From NCBI GenBank assembly GCA_047921215.1, contig JBLRWO010000018.1:12731-76730 (forward strand): a stretch of DNA of 64,000 bases. The letters run 5' to 3'. Positions 24,325 through 33,273 of the stretch are shown here, in pieces. Every line of letters begins with the position of its first letter. Within the stretch, counting starts at the first letter, position 1. The DNA comes from RECM01 sp047921215. Its GTDB lineage: Bacteria; Bacteroidota; Rhodothermia; Balneolales; Cyclonatronaceae. Under the pieces are notes generated by a model that searched no databases, was not told the DNA's origin, and saw only the letters and a program-made list of their open reading frames with translations. A program made the translations under genes and the position numbers.

Positions 24325-27093
24325 ATGAAATTCCTTTACATAGCAATCGCATTTTTATCTATGACGATCATCCCTGAACTGGCAACCGCCCAGAGCGGTA
24401 CCTTGCAGGGACGCATTTCTGACGATAACGGACTGCCGATGCCGGGAGCGTCTGTCTTTCTGGCCGAAAGGCCCTCATCGGGTACCAGCACCGATGTGAA
24501 CGGCCGCTTCACCCTGGTCGGCATCCCTCCGGGATCATACACCGTGCAGGTCACCTATATCGGGTACTCAACCCTGCGGATCCCGGTAACCATTCAGGCC
24601 GGGACCAACGAGCCGGTAGAGGCGGAGCTGGTTGAATCGGCCGTGGTAGGCGATGATGTGGTACTGATCGGGGATGCCCTGAGAGGCCAGGCCCGGGCGC
24701 TGAACCAGCAGCGCAACAATATGAACATCACCAACGTGGTTTCAGCCGATCAGGTAGGCCGTTTTCCCGATGAGAATGTTGGTGATGCCCTAAAGCGGAT
24801 TCCCGGTATCACGATGCAGGGCGACCAGGGCGAAGCCCGCGACATCATCATCCGCGGGATGGCCCCGCAGCTCAATTCGGTGATGCTGAACGGCGAGCGC
24901 ATCCCCTCGGCCGAGGGCGACAACCGCCGGGTGCAGCTCGACCTGATCCCCTCCGACATGATCCAGTCGATCGAGGTTCACAAGGCTGTGCTGCCCGATA
25001 TGGATGCCGATGCTATTGGTGGCTCGGTGAACCTGGTAACACGGTCGGCCCCTCGCGAGATGCGGATTTCGGCGACTGCCGGAAGCGGAATGAATCTGCT
25101 GTCGAACAAACCGATCTGGAATGGATCTCTCGTTGCCGCCAACCGGTTCCTGAACGACCGGCTCGGTGCCGTTTTCTCGGCCTCCTACCACAACCACGAT
25201 TTCGGCTCCGACAACATTGAAGCGGAATGGGTACGCCTCGATAACGGCGATGTGGTGATGGGCGAGTTCGACATCCGCAAGTACCTGGTTCGCCGCGAAC
25301 GCAAAAGCACCTCGCTCGGGCTCGACTACCGTTTCAACGCCGAAAATTCCATCTACCTGACCGGGATGTACAACTGGAGGGACGACTGGGAAAACCGGTA
25401 CCGCATGCGCGTGAGTCAGATCGAGCGTGCGTTCGACCGCAATCAGGCCGTGGCCACCGGAAACGGCACCTTTGCCCTGCCGGCCCGGGTTCAATACCAG
25501 ACAAAAGGCGGCATTGATAATGACAGGGTGAAAATGCGCCGCCTCGAAGACCAGCGGAACCTGAACCTGACCCTGGGAGGCGATCACCTGATCAGCAACC
25601 TGAAGATCAACTGGTCGGCCACCTATGCACGCGCTTCAGAAGATCGCCCGAACGAACGCTATATCAGTTACCGGTCAGGCGGCAGGGATGCTGTAATGGA
25701 TATATCCAACACCCGGAAGCCCATCATCGGGCTGGCCAATCCGGATGAGAATTTCTCGATCGGTTTCCATGAACTTTCAGAAGAAAATCGTAAAACCTTT
25801 GACCGCGACTTTAATTCCCGTATCGACTTCCTGCTTCCCTACAGCAGCGACGGTTTCCTGAAATTCGGGGCCCGGCTTCGGATCAAACAAAAAGAGCGCG
25901 ACAACAACTTCTTTTTCTATGAGCCTCTGAACGAAGATCCATTTGCCACACTGGGCCTGGTGCCCAATTCCGACCAGTCGGATTCCGGGTTCCTGAATGG
26001 CAGCAGGTATCAGATCGGATACTTCACAACCCCGCGTTATCTCGGGGGCCTCGACCTGAGAAACCCTCAGCTTTTCGAGCAGGTGGATGGTATTGAAGAA
26101 TACATATCTGGCAACTACACGGCCGATGAACAAATTTATGCCGGTTATCTGATGGGCGACCACCAGCTCACCAGCCGCCTGTCGATGATTGCAGGTCTGC
26201 GCCTTGAGTACACATCCCTCGACTACCTGGGCTATGTGTTCGACATCGACGAGGAGACCTTTTCAAGCACCACCGGCAACAACAGCTACCTGAACGTACT
26301 GCCGGGCCTGCACCTTCGCTACGCGCTGAGCGATTACTCCATCATCCGTTTTGCCTGGACCAACACCCTCGCCAGGCCAAACTACTATGACCTGGTACCA
26401 TACGCGGAATTCATACGGGAGGATGATGAACTTGCCCGGGGCAATCCCGACCTGAAGCCGACCAGGGCCATGAACTTCGACCTGATGGCCGAGCACTACT
26501 TCAGCAATGTGGGCATCCTCTCTGCCGGGGTGTTCTACAAGGATGTGAACGACTTCATCTATGCCCGCACCCAGCGGAATTACACCGATCCCGTATTCGG
26601 TCCCGGTCTCGATTTCGCCACCATTGCCAATGGCGGTACGGCTGATGTGTACGGATTCGAGGTTGCCGTGCAACGCCAGATCTGGCGCGGCCTGGGCATT
26701 TACCTGAACTATACCCGCACAGAATCGTCAACAACGGGCATCGAAGGCCGCGATGACGACATAGCGCTGCCGGGCACGGCAAAAAACATGTTCAACGGCT
26801 CCCTCTCCTACGAAACAAGCCGGCTTTCGCTGAGGGCCTCGCTGAACTACGCGAGCGATTACATCGACGAGCTCGGGGATGATGCCTTTGAAGACCGTTT
26901 CTACGACAAGCAGACCTTTGTTGACCTGAACGGCTCCTACACGATAACACCTAAAATCCGGATTTTCGGAGAGGTCAAAAACCTCACGAACCAGCCGCTC
27001 CGGTACTATCAGGGTGTGGCATCGCGTATGATGCAGGAGGAATTCTACAATGTCCGCTTTAACTTTGGCCTGAAAGTGGATCTTTTCAACTGA
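24325..27093 (+). CDS. TonB-dependent receptor (phosphate/phytate locus)
   Basis: 922 aa from ATG 24325 (frame opens at TTG 24295 without a signal peptide ahead). Signal peptide MKFLYIAIAFLSM...LATAQ, then a CarboxypepD_reg-like domain (LQGRISDDNGLPMPGASVFL), a plug domain (NVGDALKRIPGIT...DIIIRGMAPQLNSVMLNGERIP) and a 22-strand barrel ending in an aromatic residue (KVDLFN). The plug wording matches the Caulobacter-type receptor subfamily. It is followed by a terminator and an exported pyrophosphatase, and a beta-propeller phytase lies convergent 1.0 kb on, so an organic-phosphate substrate is a reasonable inference. The ligand is not shown by sequence. Confidence 0.93.
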   Translation: MKFLYIAIAFLSMTIIPELATAQSGTLQGRISDDNGLPMPGASVFLAERPSSGTSTDVNGRFTLVGIPPGSYTVQVTYIGYSTLRIPVTIQAGTNEPVEAELVESAVVGDDVVLIGDALRGQARALNQQRNNMNITNVVSADQVGRFPDENVGDALKRIPGITMQGDQGEARDIIIRGMAPQLNSVMLNGERIPSAEGDNRRVQLDLIPSDMIQSIEVHKAVLPDMDADAIGGSVNLVTRSAPREMRISATAGSGMNLLSNKPIWNGSLVAANRFLNDRLGAVFSASYHNHDFGSDNIEAEWVRLDNGDVVMGEFDIRKYLVRRERKSTSLGLDYRFNAENSIYLTGMYNWRDDWENRYRMRVSQIERAFDRNQAVATGNGTFALPARVQYQTKGGIDNDRVKMRRLEDQRNLNLTLGGDHLISNLKINWSATYARASEDRPNERYISYRSGGRDAVMDISNTRKPIIGLANPDENFSIGFHELSEENRKTFDRDFNSRIDFLLPYSSDGFLKFGARLRIKQKERDNNFFFYEPLNEDPFATLGLVPNSDQSDSGFLNGSRYQIGYFTTPRYLGGLDLRNPQLFEQVDGIEEYISGNYTADEQIYAGYLMGDHQLTSRLSMIAGLRLEYTSLDYLGYVFDIDEETFSSTTGNNSYLNVLPGLHLRYALSDYSIIRFAWTNTLARPNYYDLVPYAEFIREDDELARGNPDLKPTRAMNFDLMAEHYFSNVGILSAGVFYKDVNDFIYARTQRNYTDPVFGPGLDFATIANGGTADVYGFEVAVQRQIWRGLGIYLNYTRTESSTTGIEGRDDDIALPGTAKNMFNGSLSYETSRLSLRASLNYASDYIDELGDDAFEDRFYDKQTFVDLNGSYTITPKIRIFGEVKNLTNQPLRYYQGVASRMMQEEFYNVRFNFGLKVDLFN

Positions 27094-27149
27094 TCGTACC
27101 AGCAGACTATCAGTACATCAACATATCAGCAGTACCTCAACACGACCTG

Positions 27150-27953
27150 ATGAATCTGAATGTAATTGCTGATCAGACCAATAGTAACTGCAATCTGAAG
27201 TCCCGCTCCCCCGTAACCCTGGGGGCGGGACTTTTTTTGGCCTTATACCTGTTCAGCCTGGTTTCCTCTCCTGCCACCCCCTTTACATTGAATCAGGCCA
27301 GTGGTTTACCGGACGCGACAACGGCCAGCACCGTCGAACCCCGCTCACCGGGCACCACCGGCACTGCAGTGACGGGAGCCCTGCAGGCTTCGGGTTTCGT
27401 GCGCGGCCATTTCCCAAACCCTGCCCCGGCAAGGGCATCCGCAGCGGCCGATTCAATGCTGATGCGTGTGGTGGTAGAAATCCCGGCCGGCGAGCACCGG
27501 AAAATCGAGTTCAACAAGGAGACGGAGCTGTTTGAGGTCGACCGCATCATCCGCTACCTGCCGTACCCGGTCAACTACGGGTTCATCCCCGGTACGTATT
27601 CCGATCCGGAAACAGGGGGCGATGGCGACCCGATGGATGTAATGATCCTTTCGCGGCAGCTGAACACCGGACACGAGATCACGGTAATTCCCGTAGCCAC
27701 ACTGCGGCTGACCGACCGGGGCGAGCAGGACGACAAGGTGCTGGCCGTACCGGCCGATGTGGCCCTGCAGAGTATCCACTGTACCACCTGGCAGTGCATC
27801 CTGGAGGATTTTCCTTTGATCCCGGAGCTGCTCGAGACCTGGTTCACATCCTACAAGGGGGCGGGTGTAACAACCTCCGAAGGCTGGGCCGGAACAGAAG
27901 TTACCCTGACCCTGATCCGGGAAGCGGAAGCAGGTGCATACCAGGAGCAGTGA
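27150..27953 (+). CDS. ppa: Exported inorganic pyrophosphatase (family I)
   Basis: Family I soluble PPase domain (about residues 100-260) with the signature DGDPMDV and conserved YPVNYGFIPGTY and DDKVLAVP; hydrolyses PPi to phosphate with Mg2+. The N-terminal ~100 residues are a hydrophobic, signal-like stretch (TLGAGLFLALYLFSLVSSPATP) and a Ser/Thr/Pro-rich spacer, so it is likely exported or membrane-tethered, unlike cytoplasmic Ppa. The first start (27150) lies upstream of a strong terminator hairpin that falls within the codons for residues 17-30, so that start is doubtful; TTG 27237 is another option. Next to a TonB receptor and phytase it fits extracytoplasmic phosphate recovery. Confidence 0.88.
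   Translation: MNLNVIADQTNSNCNLKSRSPVTLGAGLFLALYLFSLVSSPATPFTLNQASGLPDATTASTVEPRSPGTTGTAVTGALQASGFVRGHFPNPAPARASAAADSMLMRVVVEIPAGEHRKIEFNKETELFEVDRIIRYLPYPVNYGFIPGTYSDPETGGDGDPMDVMILSRQLNTGHEITVIPVATLRLTDRGEQDDKVLAVPADVALQSIHCTTWQCILEDFPLIPELLETWFTSYKGAGVTTSEGWAGTEVTLTLIREAEAGAYQEQ
27198..27238 (+). terminator. Rho-independent terminator after the TonB receptor, overlapping the PPase frame
   Basis: Arms AAGTCCCGC-t-CCCC and GGGGCGGGACTT (13 pairs, one bulge), loop of about 9 nt, then a run of T (27232-27238). It begins 104 nt after the receptor stop. It also encodes part of the PPase signal region if that gene starts at 27150, so it could act as an attenuator. Confidence 0.88.
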
Positions 27954-28103
27954 TCTTACACATCAGCAGCTGAAACAAAATCCTCCGTGAAAGTGGTGCT
28001 GTAAGCAGCAAACCATAGCAACCGCAGCAACGTCAGAAGCCTCTGCAGCCTAAGTCACCACGGTACTAACGACCGTCTGAGCTCGCCAAGAACTAACTGC
28101 CGT

Positions 28104-29198
28104 TCAATCGTTACCAACGATCTCCGCGGCGCTGTAAAAATGGAAGGTTTTGTCGTCGGACATAGCCACAAACAACCCTCGCGGAAACCGGTCGTTCAGC
28201 GGTATATGGGTAATTTCATTGCCGTCGCTCTCCAGTGCCTCCACATGAACCGTTTTCACGAATTCATTGTTGCCTTCCCTGCGGTAGAGCTGAAACCGCT
28301 GCCCCTGCTGATCGGATACGATCACATACCCCGTGCCGGGCGCATCCGGGTTTTTATAGATGGATATCCCCTCATGGTCGCGTACAAACCGTTCCCTTCC
28401 GAACAGGTTCAGCTCACCGGTTGAGCTGTCGGGATGGGCGTAATATTTCCGGACACCGAACATTTCGTCGGAGTAGTAGATGTAGCCTGCCTCGTTATCA
28501 ACAGCGATGGCCTCGATCTCTTTCAGGCCACTGTAATTGCCCAGTTTCCGCACCGGACTACCGGTGACGTAGCCCTCGCCGGAGTCTGAAAGCTCATACT
28601 GCCAGAGGTAGGTACCATCGGCCGGGCCGTCTTTTCTGCCGACAACCGCGTAAATGCGACCCGATTGCGGATCGGTGTACAAACCAATACCCATCGGGTC
28701 TCTCATCTCCTCTCCCTCAAAAACCGGGATACCACCGTTGTCGACCGGAGCCATGTCGGGCAGTGAAAAGATGCGGATAGCGTTCTCCCGCCTGACGGTA
28801 ACCACAGCAATATCGATCGTTTCAGATCCCAGCGTGAAGCCATAGGCCACATCCACATTATTGGGCCGGTCCAGGCCCACAACCGACCGTTCGTGATCAA
28901 TTTGGCCATCGAGTGTATATACATACAGGCCTCCCTGATCGGTATCGCCGCCCTTGTCGGTGCCCAGGACCAGGCTTTGCGACGGGTCTTCGGGATGTAT
29001 CCAGATAGCCGGGTCATCGGTATCGTAGGGAGCCGGTTCGGTGATAAACACCGGTTGTACACGGACGGTCTCTGAAGAACCTGCGGGTTCATTCAGGCCC
29101 TGATCCGCTGTGGCCTCTGACTGGTTTCTGCCGGTATCCGGCTGACAGGCTGCTATGACGGCGGCAATGGCAATGTATCGGAAAAAGTTCATCTGCAT
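28104..29198 (-). CDS. Beta-propeller phytase lipoprotein (3-phytase)
   Basis: 364 aa from ATG 29198; the frame extends to 29261, but the extra residues sit ahead of a clear lipoprotein signal (MQMNFFRYIAIAAVIAAC). The mature part is a six-bladed BPP phytase: DTDDPAIWIHPED, GTDKGG, YVYTLDG, RPNNVDVAYGF, then DHEGISIYKNP and YVIVSDQQ motifs that form the Ca2+-dependent phosphate sites in characterised phytases. It would release phosphate from phytate at the cell surface. Neighbouring TonB receptor and exported PPase suggest a shared phosphorus-scavenging role. It is convergent with the PPase gene (150 nt apart). Confidence 0.93.
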   Translation of the reverse strand: MQMNFFRYIAIAAVIAACQPDTGRNQSEATADQGLNEPAGSSETVRVQPVFITEPAPYDTDDPAIWIHPEDPSQSLVLGTDKGGDTDQGGLYVYTLDGQIDHERSVVGLDRPNNVDVAYGFTLGSETIDIAVVTVRRENAIRIFSLPDMAPVDNGGIPVFEGEEMRDPMGIGLYTDPQSGRIYAVVGRKDGPADGTYLWQYELSDSGEGYVTGSPVRKLGNYSGLKEIEAIAVDNEAGYIYYSDEMFGVRKYYAHPDSSTGELNLFGRERFVRDHEGISIYKNPDAPGTGYVIVSDQQGQRFQLYRREGNNEFVKTVHVEALESDGNEITHIPLNDRFPRGLFVAMSDDKTFHFYSAAEIVGND

Positions 29199-29410
29199 GT
29201 GGTAGTCAATATGCAAGTTAATGTGGAAGTACGTTACGTTCCGTATTAAATGGACAGGCAACCCTTCCCCCTATGACAGAGGTAATCGAATATCCGACGG
29301 ATATACATTCCGGGTGCGCCGTATTATTTTTTAACAGCAGATGATAATGAAGTATGTCAACTTGAATGTTACTGCAATATTAAGATTTCAGGCTTTTGCA
29401 GCACCATTAA

Positions 29411-29445
29411 AAAGGAAAAAGCCCCGGATCGGGGCTTTTTCCTTT
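29411..29445. terminator. Bidirectional-looking terminator after the Oar-like receptor gene
   Basis: AAAGGAAAAAGCCCC / GGGGCTTTTTCCTTT forms a 15-bp stem with a 5-nt loop and T-runs on both strands. It lies about 60 nt beyond the stop of the receptor gene on the minus strand. Confidence 0.85.
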
Positions 29446-29501
29446 AATACCTGAACGGTTCCTGATAAACTGCAGAACAGATCTGCTCAGAACATCACCG
29501 G

Positions 29502-32500
29502 TCAGTTAAACAGATACCGGACACCGAACTGCATCCGCCAGCGGGAGAGCGTTCCGGCTATGTCGAACGAATCACGACCTTTTTCCACACCGGTGTAGGT
29601 AAACCGCGGGGTGGTACCGTCAGCTTCATAGCCAGCAAAGTTATAGAGCTCGTAGTTGTTGAAGTCGCCGGGTATGCTGTACTGCACGCCCCACTCCGAA
29701 TTGATCAGGTTACCAATGTTCATGATATCGGCCGAAAGCTGCAGGCGATGCCGCTGACCGGCAAGTGTTATACCCACATCCTGACGGATACCAAGATCGA
29801 AGATCGCCGTAAATGGTGCAAAAGCACCGTTTTTCTCGGCGTATTTGCCGCGACGGTCTTTCAGATAGCTGCTGTTCCCGATGTATCGGTTCAGGTTTTC
29901 CCACTGCTGGGCCGGGGAGATACCGGTACCGCCCTCAACCAGGTTGATCTGGCTGGCATCGGCGGGTACGAATACCAGGGTCCTGTTCCGGCTGGTACTG
30001 CCGCGCTCACGCTGTACGTTGTTGGCACCACCCAGCACGTAAGAGTACGGCTGACCCGACTGTGCATTCATGAACAGGGAGATCGTGGTTGCGTTGTTCC
30101 GGTCGCGGGTCCAGTTGAAACGGTAGTTCAGCGCGGTGATCACACGGTGACCGGCGGCGAAGTCGGAACGTCCGTATGTGGGATTGTTACGGCCGTCGAT
30201 GTTGACCTGCCCCCTCCATTGCGAAGAATTCTGTGAGGAGGTGTTTTCGGCAACGGATCTTGAATCACCCCATGAGTAGGCGACGGTGGCATCCAGGCCG
30301 AAATCGAACACTTTCGCGAAGGTAGCAGCCAGGTTGTAACCGTAGCCTTCTGATGTATTCTGTGCAAGGTAAACTGCATTGTACTGGCTCACGATACTGC
30401 TGTTCACATAAACCGGACGGGTATCCGGGGTGTTGGTCCAGCGGAAGTCGACCGTCGGGTTCGAGTTGATATTGGTGTAGTACAATGCGTTGATGGTTTT
30501 GGTATAGATCGCCTCAAGCGTTGTACGGATGCCATAGGGCAGCTCGAAATCGGTCGCAAGATTGGTCCTGAACACCTGCGGATATTTGAAATCTTTGGTA
30601 AACAGGCTGATGTCACCCTGTGGCAGCGAGATGTTCGGATGAACATATTGATTGTTGATATCAGGGCGGAAGTTAACCGTCTGACCGGCCAGGTTGTTTA
30701 GGTTCACATTACCCCTGGTTACACCGTTCTCATTGAACATGGCGCCTGGCCATACAAACGGGATCCGGCTGGTAAACACACCCGCACCACCGCGAACAAC
30801 CATGTTCAGGTCATTCAGCATATTGTAGGAGAAACCGACACGTGGCGAGAACATGAGCTGTCCGTCGGGTGCCTTGCCGCCGCGGGTATTGTTGGCCGTA
30901 TCATAGAACTGGGCCATGGCCGGCAGACCGGTTGAATTCAGGAAGCCGTCGTCGCGCGGATCGCTGGTTATGATCGGCATGTCGAGGCGGAGCCCGAGGG
31001 TCACGATCAGCTGGCTGTTCACGTTCCACTCATCCTGTGCGTACAGGCCGATTTGCATGGCGTTGAAATCGGCGGCAGCCGCTGAACCCGGCCCTGTGAT
31101 GTCGTCGACCAGTGAATAGCCGCGGACATACCCGCTCGGACGGGCATCATTCAGGAAATCATCCAGGCTGGCGTAGGTATACTGACCGAAGTTCTGCGGG
31201 ATGAACAGGTTGTAGATGCTGTAGAACTCGTTGTGGGTACCGATCGTGATCGTATGATTGCCGCGGTAGATCTGGAAATTATTGGTGATGGCAAAAATAT
31301 CCTGGTCAAGTTGGTTAGCCGCCCTGAACGGCTCGCTACCGAAGCGGATCTGCCCGCCGGCATCGTTGATGATCACGTACGGGAAGGGATCGCCCAGCCA
31401 TCGGGCATTGTCGCGCACCCTCACATAACTCAGGATGAGATTATTGGAGTACCGGTTTCCGAAAACGGAGTTCAGCTCAAGGGCCGACGAATTCGTGGTA
31501 CTCGGGAAATAGATACCGTTATTGTCGAAGTTAATCGTCCGGCTGCCGCCGGCAAAACGGTTGAACTGTTCGGCATCGGTGTACTGGTGACGAAGGGTGA
31601 GGCGGTGGTCCTGGTTGATGTTGAAGTCGATCTTACCAAAGAATTTTGTCCCCTCAAGCGCACCTTTTGTGTCGCCGAAGGATCCGGGGTCGTATCCGTA
31701 GTTATTGATCAGGTGGTTGCGGAGGTTGGTGAGGTCCTGGCTCGAGGCCCGGCCTGCCACCGATGTGTATTCTACCGGATTGAAGGGCCGCGGGTTTTCA
31801 TCATCCTGGATTTCGGCGTTCACAAAGAAGAACAGCTTGTCTTTGATGATGGGTCCGCCCAGCGAAATCCCGAACTGGCTCTGGGTAAAATCGGCCACCT
31901 GCTCGCGTTCGATATCGAACCGGTCGGCCTGCGTTTTGTTTGTTTTACCCACAAGGCTCTGGTTCTGGATGTAGCGGTAAACCGAACCGGTATAGGTGTT
32001 GGTACCCGACCGGGTAACCGCGTTTATACCACCGCCTGCAAATCCGCCGAGGGTTACATCATACGGCGACACCACGACCTGAAGCTGATCGATGATATCG
32101 AGGGAAAACGGGGAAATTCCGGTCTGACCGCCGTTCGTACCCGTAGAAGACAGGCCGAACACGTCATTGTTTACCGCACCATCGATGTAAATAGCATTGA
32201 ACCGGTTGTTCATGCCGGCAAACGTGATTCCGTTACCGTCAAACCCGCTCGACTGAGGGGTAAGGCGCAAAAAATCATTGATGTTACGGTCGATGGAGGG
32301 AAGGGTGGAAATATCGTCATTCGAGATCTGGGTGCTGGTACCCGAAGAGAGGCCCGCCGACCCTACGGTCGCGGTTACGAGCACTTCGCCCATCTCTGTC
32401 ACAATCTCCGACAGTTCAAAGCTGAGACGCTCGGTTTCACCAAGGCGCAGAAACAGGTTATCGAGTTCGGTGGATCCAAAACCGGTAAAGGAGACGGTTA

Positions 32501-32735
32501 TACGATAGGGACCGCCAACACGCATGTTGGGAATCCGGTAGACTCCGTTGATGTCGGTTGAGGCACCGTATACGGTACCCGAGGGCTGGTGCACGGCCAC
32601 CACATTGGCGCCGGGCAGCACTTCACCGGCGGTATCGGTAACCGATCCGGTCATGGACGATGTTGTTACACCCTGCGCCATAAGCAGGCCGGGTAATAGT
32701 ACCACACAAAGTAATAACAGTAGTTTTGTTTTCAT
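29502..32735 (-). CDS. Oar-like TonB-dependent outer-membrane receptor
   Basis: 1077 aa. Signal peptide (LLCVVLLPGLLMAQ), CarboxypepD_reg-like domain (MTGSVTDTAGEVLPGANVVAV), plug-like region (INDFLRLTPQSSGFDGNGITFAGMNNRFNAIYIDGAVNND) and a very long barrel ending RYLFN. The plug sequence FAGMNNRFNAIYIDG and the size fit the Oar family, which in Myxococcus is linked to development and signal or protein transport. It stands alone on the minus strand and has a strong terminator downstream. Ligand unknown. Confidence 0.92.
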   Translation of the reverse strand: MKTKLLLLLCVVLLPGLLMAQGVTTSSMTGSVTDTAGEVLPGANVVAVHQPSGTVYGASTDINGVYRIPNMRVGGPYRITVSFTGFGSTELDNLFLRLGETERLSFELSEIVTEMGEVLVTATVGSAGLSSGTSTQISNDDISTLPSIDRNINDFLRLTPQSSGFDGNGITFAGMNNRFNAIYIDGAVNNDVFGLSSTGTNGGQTGISPFSLDIIDQLQVVVSPYDVTLGGFAGGGINAVTRSGTNTYTGSVYRYIQNQSLVGKTNKTQADRFDIEREQVADFTQSQFGISLGGPIIKDKLFFFVNAEIQDDENPRPFNPVEYTSVAGRASSQDLTNLRNHLINNYGYDPGSFGDTKGALEGTKFFGKIDFNINQDHRLTLRHQYTDAEQFNRFAGGSRTINFDNNGIYFPSTTNSSALELNSVFGNRYSNNLILSYVRVRDNARWLGDPFPYVIINDAGGQIRFGSEPFRAANQLDQDIFAITNNFQIYRGNHTITIGTHNEFYSIYNLFIPQNFGQYTYASLDDFLNDARPSGYVRGYSLVDDITGPGSAAAADFNAMQIGLYAQDEWNVNSQLIVTLGLRLDMPIITSDPRDDGFLNSTGLPAMAQFYDTANNTRGGKAPDGQLMFSPRVGFSYNMLNDLNMVVRGGAGVFTSRIPFVWPGAMFNENGVTRGNVNLNNLAGQTVNFRPDINNQYVHPNISLPQGDISLFTKDFKYPQVFRTNLATDFELPYGIRTTLEAIYTKTINALYYTNINSNPTVDFRWTNTPDTRPVYVNSSIVSQYNAVYLAQNTSEGYGYNLAATFAKVFDFGLDATVAYSWGDSRSVAENTSSQNSSQWRGQVNIDGRNNPTYGRSDFAAGHRVITALNYRFNWTRDRNNATTISLFMNAQSGQPYSYVLGGANNVQRERGSTSRNRTLVFVPADASQINLVEGGTGISPAQQWENLNRYIGNSSYLKDRRGKYAEKNGAFAPFTAIFDLGIRQDVGITLAGQRHRLQLSADIMNIGNLINSEWGVQYSIPGDFNNYELYNFAGYEADGTTPRFTYTGVEKGRDSFDIAGTLSRWRMQFGVRYLFN

Positions 32736-33050
32736 GAATTTTTAATTCGTTCCGGGTAGAATTAGGTTGGTTCTTTCTGTTTCGATTGCAAAGTTAGGCG
32801 TCTAAGTTTACTAAAATATTACCAAATTAAATACAGTATTAGCCAATTGTTTTTCAACAAGTTACCCACATTTTGGAGCCGGCCTGCCACGGAATGCTTT
32901 GCATTGCTGTTTCGCTCAAATAATATCAACTATCTGATATTTATGAACCTTAGCCAAACCGTCTTCCTACCCCACTCTCACCGCATAATATGTGCACAGG
33001 TTCATTCGTCCGGTACTGCTCCCTATAATGCGGGCCCGGCCCGGCAAAGA

Positions 33051-33273
33051 TGGAGTCCTCAACTTCATTTTATGTTGAGGAGAACGTTCATAAACTCCGT
33101 AAAAAATCAATCAATTGGGAGCAGGATGTCCATAAACACGGGCACTCGTATTTTATGCGGAACAGAATTCCCTGAACTCCGGCAACTCTATTTGATCCGG
33201 AGCAGGATGTCCATGAACCCGTGCCTGATTATTTCATACGGAACAGAATTTCCCTGAACTCCGGCTCATAAAG
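33051..33273. repeat. 81-bp tandem array derived from the aldo/keto reductase 3' end
   Basis: Three imperfect units (about 33051-33116, 33117-33198, 33199-33273) share CAGGATGTCC, GGAACAGAATT and CTGAACTCCGG with a period of about 81 bp (AGCAGGATGT at 33120 and 33201). The unit nearest the gene includes its last codons and stop; the outer copies are progressively more diverged. It fills most of the 494 nt between the Oar-like gene and the reductase. Confidence 0.85.

Noticed and set aside
31233..32561. 442-codon frame opposite the Oar-like receptor
   Set aside because: Antisense to a clear coding sequence; no motif of its own.
32789..32796. TAACTTTG, a Bacteroidota-type -7 promoter motif ahead of the Oar-like gene (minus strand)
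   Set aside because: No -33 TTG/TTTG element at the expected distance, so support is too weak.
32847..33257. 136-codon plus-strand frame
   Set aside because: Runs through the 81-bp tandem array and lacks a start signal.
33051..33273. Possible CRISPR array
   Set aside because: Units are too long and too diverged, with no regular repeat/spacer structure and no cas gene nearby.
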